Origin: Acinetobacter rudis
GTDB taxonomy: Bacteria; Pseudomonadota; Gammaproteobacteria; Pseudomonadales; Moraxellaceae
Assembly: GCF_031157835.1 (NCBI RefSeq)
Contig: NZ_JAVIDR010000002.1
Coordinates: forward strand, 62,001-126,000
Length of the DNA: 64,000 nt
Direction of reading: 5' to 3'
In this document: positions 57,928 to 64,000 of the stretch, piece by piece
How positions within the stretch are numbered: the stretch's first letter is position 1
How the letters are laid out: each line of letters opens with the position of its first letter
Position numbers and translations under genes: made by a program
Notes under the pieces: generated by a model
The model's database searches: none
What the model was told of the DNA's origin: nothing
The model's input: the letters and a program-made list of their open reading frames with translations, nothing else

Positions 57928-58635
57928 CTAGCTTTCTGCAATGAACTGCTGTTTCTTTGCAAGATATGATAAGTACAGTACAGGTATAATGAAGAAAGCA
58001 ACACTCCAAAAGCCTGAATTAATATATAAAAAAGCGCCTAAAAATACACCAACTACAAAACCAATAACAATACTTAGACTGTGTTGTAACTTCTGTTTAT
58101 TTTCATCTGTTTTATTGCGTAGATAATTAGAAATATCTATTCCCAATTGCGTAGTATTACCTGTCATCATCGTACTGGGGCTAATATGTTTAATAAGTGT
58201 TTTACTTGAAGTATTTCGAATTGCTAAAGCAATTAAACCTAAGCCACCAGTAATTGCTACGGCCACACTATTGGCATCTTTAAATGGCTCAAAACATATG
58301 CCTGCAAACATAAACCCTAATAGAAAAACCGCTTCTGCTAAAAACAAATAGCTTAATATGGTATGTTTTTGGGTACTTTGATCAATCCAGTATTTAGTCA
58401 GTGCTACAGTTAAAATAAATAGGGGGATTGCACTCAGTTTAATCCAAATCCCCCCACCATCTTTAACCCATGCTGCACCTGCTAAAACTAAGTTTCCCGT
58501 TACATGTGCAGTAAAAAAACCAAATAATGCAATAAAACCAATGGTATCAATTGCTCCACCTACAATAGTAAGTAAAACAGGATCTCGACAAACACTCCAC
58601 CACTTCTTAGTTTTGGCTATTTCTACATTTTCCAT
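57928..58635 (-). CDS. DUF1275 (YoaK-like) membrane protein, copy 2
   Basis: About 236 residues with six transmembrane helices. The family's opening signature is present (GGAIDTIGFIALFGFFTAHVTGNLVLAGAA), as is the SPSTMMTGNTTQLGIDI motif in the second half. DUF1275 proteins are uncharacterised membrane proteins proposed as transporters. I chose the ATG at 58635 with GGGAT upstream. It is paralogous to the next gene upstream and lies 9 bp before the TMEM175 gene. Confidence 0.85.
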   Translation of the reverse strand: MENVEIAKTKKWWSVCRDPVLLTIVGGAIDTIGFIALFGFFTAHVTGNLVLAGAAWVKDGGGIWIKLSAIPLFILTVALTKYWIDQSTQKHTILSYLFLAEAVFLLGFMFAGICFEPFKDANSVAVAITGGLGLIALAIRNTSSKTLIKHISPSTMMTGNTTQLGIDISNYLRNKTDENKQKLQHSLSIVIGFVVGVFLGAFLYINSGFWSVAFFIIPVLYLSYLAKKQQFIAES

Positions 58636-58667
58636 TTTTAAATCCCAAATCACTTACCTTATCAAGA

Positions 58668-59345
58668 TTATGTTTTCTTATAATTTTCACGATAAAAATA
58701 AGCTAAAATTGATAAGATTGGCGGAATAACAAACAACCATAAAAAAGCAAACTTATATATAATCGCAGCAATTGCACATCCCAAAGCAAAGCTTAGTATT
58801 GTGGGTAGTATTAAGGCTAGACGTTGAAAAATTTGTGCTTTTTTCTCATTAGATGGTCTAGAAAAAAGTTCACCTATGTCTAACATGCTCTGCGTCGTTG
58901 AGCCGGTCATCACCGTCGTGGGTGTTTCTTTTGCCCAATAAATACGATGCATCGCATTTTGTATCGCCATTGCAGCAACCAACAGCATCCCTACAGTAAA
59001 ACTCATCATCGTATCATGTTGAGGAAATGGTAAATAAAAAATCGAAAGTACTACGGCTAAGCTAAAAAAGGTAAACATCAATTTAAGCAGAAATGTATAC
59101 GAAATTTTTTGACGTTTTAAAAATTGCTGATCAATGAGTTTTGTCAATAATACAGTTATACCAAACATAGGTAATGCAGCCAGTTTCGCCCATGCCCCTG
59201 TTTGGCTATCTGTCACTAAAGCCGCTCCCAAAGTCACAAAATTACCTGTGACATGCGCAGCAAACAGTCCATGCAATGCCAAAAAGCTTGCTGTATCAAC
59301 ATAACCTGCATTAAAACTTAAAATTTTCCCTAGATGAATATTCAT
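58668..59345 (-). CDS. DUF1275 (YoaK-like) membrane protein, copy 1
   Basis: A 225-residue protein with six transmembrane helices and the same signatures as its neighbour (NAGYVDTASFLALHGLFAAHVTGNFVTLGAA and TPTTVMTGSTTQSMLDI). The two are diverged paralogues rather than a fresh duplication. It heads the minus-strand operon of three membrane-protein genes. A 95-bp gap containing an imperfect CCCTCTA/TAGAGGG inverted repeat separates it from the amidohydrolase gene. Confidence 0.85.
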   Translation of the reverse strand: MNIHLGKILSFNAGYVDTASFLALHGLFAAHVTGNFVTLGAALVTDSQTGAWAKLAALPMFGITVLLTKLIDQQFLKRQKISYTFLLKLMFTFFSLAVVLSIFYLPFPQHDTMMSFTVGMLLVAAMAIQNAMHRIYWAKETPTTVMTGSTTQSMLDIGELFSRPSNEKKAQIFQRLALILPTILSFALGCAIAAIIYKFAFLWLFVIPPILSILAYFYRENYKKT

Positions 59346-59404
59346 CGTTTATTCCAAAACTATAATTTAGGTTATTAATTTTTTGATCATTGCGATTAAG
59401 TACT

Positions 59405-59430
59405 CCCTCTAGCATACCCAGCATAGAGGG
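59405..59430 (-). terminator. Weak hairpin between the amidohydrolase and DUF1275 genes
   Basis: CCCTCTA / TAGAGGG is a 7-bp stem with a 12-nt loop and no T-run. It may mark the end of the amidohydrolase transcript. Confidence 0.35.
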
Positions 59431-59439
59431 AAATCCGAC

Positions 59440-61314
59440 TTAAAAAGCAAAACATGAACAACCAAGCGCACCCCAAAATGATTTTTTATCTTGATCATTT
59501 ATAGGAACATCAAGCATCCATGCATGTGAGTGCCCGTGCATGTTACAACTACTCGAACAAGCGCAAAGTGCTGAATTATTTTGTAGGGGTTGTGAGGATG
59601 AAGCATTGCGATTTTCAGAAAAACGCCATTGGCCACCAAAACGTTTTACTGGAGACCATTCAGGAGAGGCTGGTGGCAGTGGTGGATCTTGTTGTTTAAA
59701 TTCAGCCCCAGCATATACTACTTTACCATTCATCACAGTCATTACAGATTCAATAAACTGAATCTGATCTCCTTCAACCGTAAAATAGTCATCCGAAAGC
59801 ACGACTAGATCTGCATATTCACCTGCGATTAATGCACCTTTTTGACTGTGTTCACCTGAAAACCATGCAGAACCTTTAGTCCAAAGCCTTAACGCAGTCT
59901 GTCGATCGAGCAAATCTTTTTCATCATATAAGGGTAACCCCCCAACAGTTTCACCTGTAGTTAACCAAGCTAAACACACCCAAGGATTGTAAGATGCTAC
60001 ACGCGTTGCATCCGTACCTGCCCCCACGGGTACGCCGAGCTCAAGCATTTTTTTCACTGGTGGGGTATCTTTTGCAGCCTCTTTACCATAACGCTGTACA
60101 AAAATTTCTCCTTGGTATGCCATACGATGTTGAATGGCAATCCCTCCCCCTAATGTCCCAATACGTTCAATGTTTTTCTCAGATACTGTTTCGGCATGAT
60201 CAATAATAAAGCGAGTTTCAAATGGTTTTTTTGCGTTTACACGCTCAAAAACATTTAATAATCGAGTAATACTTTCATCATAAGTAGCATGAATACGAAA
60301 TGGCCATTTTTTTTCAGATAAATGCTCAACAATTGCCTCTAATTCAGTTTCCATTTTCTCTGGTAAATCAGGGCGTGGCTCATAAAAATCTTCGAAATCA
60401 CCAGCAGACCACGTCAGATTTTCACCAGCTCCATTCATCATAAATAACGAGTCACCATCGCCTGGGAAAGTCATTTCTGTCCATTTTTTATAATCTTCAA
60501 GCTCAGAACCAGCATTTTGAGCAAAAAGATTATAGGCAATCCGTACTGTCATTTGCTCTTTTTCATGAAGTACTCGAATCACATCGTAATCTTCAGGATA
60601 ATTCTGACCACCACCACCTGCATCAATTGCTGAAGTCAAACCTAAACGGTTCAGCTCACGCATAAAATGGCGTGTGGAATTTATCTGATCTTCAATAGGT
60701 AATTTCGGTGCTTTTCCTAAAGTAGAGTATAAAATCGCTGCAGATGGAACGGCTAACAATAATCCTGTTGGCTCGCCTTTTTCATCTCGCTGAATCTTTC
60801 CCCCTGGTGGATCAGGTGTATCTTTATTAAAACCAAGTACATTAAGCGCTGCTCGATTCAGCAATGCACTCGCATATAAATGTAAAATAAAAACTGGAGT
60901 TTCTGGAGCGGCCTTGTTAATCTCAGCCAACGTTGGTAAGCGTTTTTCAACAAACTGAAACTCTGTCCAACCACCAACAACGCGTACCCACTGTGGTGCA
61001 GGTGTATTATCTGCTTGTTCTTTTAACAATTTGAGTGCATCAACAATAGAGGGAACCCCTTCCCAACGTAACTCCATGTTGTAATTTAAGCCACCACGAA
61101 TAATATGTAGATGACTATCATTTAAACCCGGAATAACACGGCGACCATTTAAATTAATAACCCTAGTTGCATCATTTGCCAATTTCATAACGCTATTTTC
61201 ATCACCAGTCGCAATAATTTCCCCATTACTTATCGCAATTGCTGATACTTCAGGATGATTTGGATCAAGTGTTGTGATTTTTCCATTTCTTAAAATCAAT
61301 TGCACATCAGTCAT
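59440..61314 (-). CDS. YtcJ-type metal-dependent amidohydrolase
   Basis: About 624 residues. An N-terminal metal motif is in LNDSHLHIIRGG, further ligand regions are in IIDHAETV and AGTDATRVASYNPW, and the beta-sandwich half domains are at each end, as in the YtcJ family of amidohydrolases with mostly unknown substrates. The C-terminal 45 residues are unusual in being Cys- and His-rich (CACSSSCNMHGHSH and a final LGCSCFAF). I chose the ATG at 61314, preceded by GGAGAAAG; an ATG four codons earlier overlaps this site. It is divergent from an AraC-type regulator that may control it. Confidence 0.85.
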   Translation of the reverse strand: MTDVQLILRNGKITTLDPNHPEVSAIAISNGEIIATGDENSVMKLANDATRVINLNGRRVIPGLNDSHLHIIRGGLNYNMELRWEGVPSIVDALKLLKEQADNTPAPQWVRVVGGWTEFQFVEKRLPTLAEINKAAPETPVFILHLYASALLNRAALNVLGFNKDTPDPPGGKIQRDEKGEPTGLLLAVPSAAILYSTLGKAPKLPIEDQINSTRHFMRELNRLGLTSAIDAGGGGQNYPEDYDVIRVLHEKEQMTVRIAYNLFAQNAGSELEDYKKWTEMTFPGDGDSLFMMNGAGENLTWSAGDFEDFYEPRPDLPEKMETELEAIVEHLSEKKWPFRIHATYDESITRLLNVFERVNAKKPFETRFIIDHAETVSEKNIERIGTLGGGIAIQHRMAYQGEIFVQRYGKEAAKDTPPVKKMLELGVPVGAGTDATRVASYNPWVCLAWLTTGETVGGLPLYDEKDLLDRQTALRLWTKGSAWFSGEHSQKGALIAGEYADLVVLSDDYFTVEGDQIQFIESVMTVMNGKVVYAGAEFKQQDPPLPPASPEWSPVKRFGGQWRFSENRNASSSQPLQNNSALCACSSSCNMHGHSHAWMLDVPINDQDKKSFWGALGCSCFAF

Positions 61315-61326
61315 AACTTTCTCCAT

Positions 61327-61661
61327 TGATTAGTGCTATTCAAATATAAATAACTTGAAAATTATCAGGTGAACATTGCTCTAGCATTGACTTATTCATG
61401 TTGAAGGCTCTAGGGCAGTTATATGTATATATGTGAAAAATACTATCTTTTTTATCTTTCTCAGAAAGTAATCTTTTTGGAACGCTGTATCTTAATTTAG
61501 AAGATATGATTGAAATTCTTAGCTTGTTTTTGTAGATTTTCTCTAAAAGTGAATCTTTCTCTAAATAAAAACCTCCAATAAACTATTAAATGAATCATGG
61601 TCTTTCATTACTTTTTAATCGTATATAAAATCGATCCATAAGCTCTACTAAGATAAATATT
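61327..61661. other. Divergent regulatory region between the amidohydrolase and AraC genes
   Basis: About 335 bp with no ORF. It must hold the promoters of both divergent genes. I see no clear palindrome or promoter pair. Confidence 0.4.
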
Positions 61662-62426
61662 GTGCATTACACCCATGGTCAGTTAAATTATCCAGTTTAT
61701 GCTTATGCGAAATCTTATACTGATGGATATATAGAAAATATCCATCAGCATGAGCGAATCCAGTTACTACATACTCTCACTGGCGTTATTCACGTTCGCA
61801 CCTCAGAAGGAATATGGGTGATTCCACCATGTAAAGGCATTTGGATTCCAGAAAATAAAAAACACTCCATTACAATCTTTGGCAATGTAGAAGCCCGTGG
61901 CATATTTGTTGACCCATTTGCACGTGCAGATTTCAATAGCCAATGTTGTGTAGTTGCTGTTCCTAATTTCCTGTCCGAACTTATTAATCAAGCGATACAC
62001 ATAAAAGAAGAAGTTTTGCCTCATACTCGTAATGAAAGACTGTTAGAACTTATTTTAGATGAGCTTAGATTTTTAGAAGAAATTCCATTCCAATTACCTG
62101 AAGCACACTCAGAGCTACTCAAAAATATTTGTCAAAATATTAAGACCGATCTTTCTGCTGTTAACCATTTAGAAGAAATTGCAAAACAATACCATTTTAG
62201 TTCTAAAACCCTTTCAAGATTATTTCAAAAGGAGCTAAACATGAGTTTTAGCACATGGCTAAAACAAGCAAAGCTCCTACAAGCACTGACTGATTTAGAA
62301 ATGAATAAACCCATACTGAATATCGCATTAGACTTAGGCTATGAAAGTTCGAGTGCCTTTTCTTATATGTTTAAAAGACAAATGGGGATGACTCCAACAG
62401 AGTACCTAAAGAAAAAGACATATTAA
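61662..62426 (+). CDS. AraC-family transcriptional regulator with cupin domain
   Basis: A 254-residue protein. The N-terminal half is a cupin-like ligand domain (HQHERIQLLHTLTG, WVIPPCKGIWIP, KHSITIFGNVEARGIFV). The C-terminal 100 residues hold the two helix-turn-helix motifs of AraC proteins (LEEIAKQYHFSSKTLSRLFQ and LNIALDLGYESSSAFSYMFK, then MGMTPTEYLK). The start is GTG with a weak ribosome binding site. It is divergent from the amidohydrolase and upstream of leuA; three TGTCTTTT elements lie between it and leuA. Confidence 0.88.
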   Translation: MHYTHGQLNYPVYAYAKSYTDGYIENIHQHERIQLLHTLTGVIHVRTSEGIWVIPPCKGIWIPENKKHSITIFGNVEARGIFVDPFARADFNSQCCVVAVPNFLSELINQAIHIKEEVLPHTRNERLLELILDELRFLEEIPFQLPEAHSELLKNICQNIKTDLSAVNHLEEIAKQYHFSSKTLSRLFQKELNMSFSTWLKQAKLLQALTDLEMNKPILNIALDLGYESSSAFSYMFKRQMGMTPTEYLKKKTY

Positions 62427-62459
62427 AAAATGTCTTTTACTCTATATAAATTGTCTTTT
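62413..62459. promoter_or_regulatory. Repeated TGTCTTTT elements between the AraC gene and leuA
   Basis: AAAAGACA at 62413-62420 faces TGTCTTTT at 62431-62438, and a second direct TGTCTTTT lies at 62452-62459, 21 bp further. The first pair also forms a hairpin that could end the araC-type transcript. The 21-bp phase fits direct repeats bound by AraC proteins. Confidence 0.35.
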
Positions 62460-62522
62460 GATCTAAAGAGCGACTAAAACAGATCATGCATGATGGTGTT
62501 ATTGAAATACTGAGAGAACATC

Positions 62523-64000
62523 ATGTTAAGTCATCCTCAAAATAAGTATCGCCGATTTGAATTTTTAGATTTCTCTGAACGAAGCTGGCCAAGTAAAAAA
62601 ATTACCTCTGCACCTATATGGTGCTCTACAGATTTACGTGATGGCAATCAAGCATTGGCCAATCCGATGGATCATCATAGAAAACTTAAATTTTTTAAAT
62701 TGTTAGTTGACTGTGGCCTTAAGGAAATTGAAGTTGCTTTTCCTGCCGCATCGGAAACTGACTTTAATTTTGTACGCTATCTCATTGAACAAAACCAAAT
62801 CCCAAATGATGTTTGTATCCAAGTTATGACTCAAGCAAGAGCGGACTTAATAGAAAGAACATTTGAAGCTTTGGTTGGAGCTAAACAAGCCATCGTTCAT
62901 GTTTATAATGCAACAGCTGAGGTCTTCCGTAAAATCGTTTTTCAAAAAACCAAGCAAGAAGTCATTGACTTAGCAGTTACCTCAACAAAACAAATTAAAG
63001 CCTTATGCGAGCAATATCCTGAGACAAAATGGACTTATGAATATTCTCCAGAAACGTTTTGCTTTACTGAAATTGAATTTGCACTTGAAATATGTGAAGC
63101 AGTAGCTGAAGTTTGGGGGCCTAGTCCAGAAAATCCAATGATTATTAATTTACCAACGACTGTTGAAGTCAGTACACCTAACATTTTTGCAGATCAAATT
63201 GAATATTTTTGTAAACACTTCTCAAAACGTGAGCAGGTCTGTATTAGCGTACATCCGCATAATGATCGAGGTACTGGTGTAGCAACAGCTGAACTTGCTT
63301 TACTTGCAGGTGCAGATCGTATTGAAGGTTGTTTATTCGGAAATGGTGAACGTACAGGAAACGTTGACCTTGTTAATATTGCTTTGAATATGTACACCCA
63401 AGGCATTGCTCCTGAGCTTGATTTTTCCGATATTATGGCTGTGGCTGAAGTAGTAAAAGAATGCAATGAACTTCCGATTCACCCAAGACACCCTTATGTT
63501 GGTGAGTTAGTTTTTACCGCTTTTTCTGGTAGCCATCAGGATGCTATTAAAAAGGGCTTTCAAGCCAGAAGCACTCAAAAGCACAGTTATTGGGAAGTTC
63601 CCTACTTGCCTATAGATCCAGCAGATTTGGGCTGTAGTTATGAAGCTGTGATTCGTGTAAATAGCCAATCAGGTAAAAGTGGTGCAGCTTGGATATTGCA
63701 GCAAAATCATGGCATAGATCTACCTGCAAACTTACAAAAAGATTTTAGCCAAATTGTACAAAAGGTGACGGACAATAATAAAAAAGAGTTATCACATGCT
63801 GAAATTTGGACATTATTTCGAGCTGAATACGGAGTCAATACACATGATAGTGAATTTAGGCTCGTAAATTATCAATCAAGTAAACAAGATGATATTTATC
63901 AAGTCAAAATTTCAATTCAAGTAAATAATGAACTTGTCCATCTTTCAGGTATTGGTAATGGATTATTATCAGCCTCTGTAAATGCTCTAAATACCAAATG
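62523..64000 (+). CDS. leuA: 2-isopropylmalate synthase (3' end beyond the window)
   Basis: The first 492 codons of a leuA gene, cut by the window edge. The DRE-TIM barrel starts with [16 protein letters not shown], the metal-binding [15 protein letters not shown] motif and the [19 protein letters not shown] motif are present, and the C-terminal regulatory LeuA domain has begun. The enzyme condenses acetyl-CoA and 2-oxoisovalerate in leucine synthesis. The sequence resembles the longer type-2 LeuA of about 560 residues. The ATG at 62523 has GAGAG upstream. It lies 96 bp after the AraC-type gene. Confidence 0.95.
   Translation, partial: MLSHPQNKYRRFEFLDFSERSWPSKKITSAPIWCSTDLRDGNQALANPMDHHRKLKFFKLLVDCGLKEIEVAFPAASETDFNFVRYLIEQNQIPNDVCIQVMTQARADLIERTFEALVGAKQAIVHVYNATAEVFRKIVFQKTKQEVIDLAVTSTKQIKALCEQYPETKWTYEYSPETFCFTEIEFALEICEAVAEVWGPSPENPMIINLPTTVEVSTPNIFADQIEYFCKHFSKREQVCISVHPHNDRGTGVATAELALLAGADRIEGCLFGNGERTGNVDLVNIALNMYTQGIAPELDFSDIMAVAEVVKECNELPIHPRHPYVGELVFTAFSGSHQDAIKKGFQARSTQKHSYWEVPYLPIDPADLGCSYEAVIRVNSQSGKSGAAWILQQNHGIDLPANLQKDFSQIVQKVTDNNKKELSHAEIWTLFRAEYGVNTHDSEFRLVNYQSSKQDDIYQVKISIQVNNELVHLSGIGNGLLSASVNALNTK

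Overview
This window is a stretch of low-GC gammaproteobacterial chromosome, most likely from Acinetobacter (Moraxellaceae). The evidence is the alaS-lysC-csrA order with an 84-residue, C-terminally extended CsrA, the hisZ-purA pair, and a complete hut cluster that ends in a glutamate dehydrogenase. All assignments come from reading the sequence and recalling protein families. No database search was run.

Region 1 (1-17.4 kb, all minus strand) is a surface-adhesin locus. A tolC-like / type I ABC transporter / HlyD operon (17362 to 12427, genes overlapping by 4 bp) lies upstream of a 2140-residue BapA/LapA-type adhesin (11513 to 5091). The adhesin has an N-terminal BapA-prefix-like domain, an uninterrupted Ser-Asp dipeptide tract of about 421 residues (residues 147-567), a ladder of Ig-like domains that includes three 85-residue repeats, and a C-terminal type I secretion module. 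After a strong terminator come four more minus-strand genes: an alpha/alpha-barrel protein, an ATP-grasp ligase, a WavE-like glycosyltransferase and a HAD phosphatase. They look like a small glycan or surface-modification cluster. Whether they act on the adhesin is an open and interesting question.

Region 2 (17.4-28.7 kb) is histidine catabolism: hutC-hutD, then hutU-hutH-hutT-hutI-hutG and a glutamate dehydrogenase, all minus strand. The pathway runs histidine to urocanate to imidazolone propionate to formiminoglutamate to glutamate, and the dehydrogenase then yields 2-oxoglutarate and ammonium. Two palindromic HutC-like operators are visible, one before hutC and one before hutU. A 15-bp hairpin separates hutU from hutH. 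A glyoxalase II gene diverges from hutC.

Region 3 (28.7-52.3 kb) is mostly core genome: a tRNA-Leu/tRNA-Trp/tRNA-Leu cluster, a patatin phospholipase overlapping a protein-kinase-like gene, an AAA ATPase (DUF815), an M48 lipoprotein protease, hisZ-purA, epd, alaS, lysC, csrA, rnhB, cytochrome b561, and adenine deaminase with an NCS2 purine permease. Intrinsic-terminator hairpins sit in front of both hisZ and the purine permease. The second looks like a short free-standing RNA gene.

Region 4 (52.3-64 kb) is accessory. tRNA-Val(GAC) is followed by about 2.2 kb of prophage debris: two diverged copies of a small lysis-type gene, a holin-like ORF, a third lysis-gene fragment and a lipoprotein. 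Next come a TetR regulator divergent from an SDR/azoreductase pair, with two near-identical palindromic operators between them, then a three-gene membrane-protein operon with two DUF1275 paralogues and a TMEM175-type channel. A YtcJ-type amidohydrolase diverges from an AraC regulator. A leuA gene runs off the right edge.
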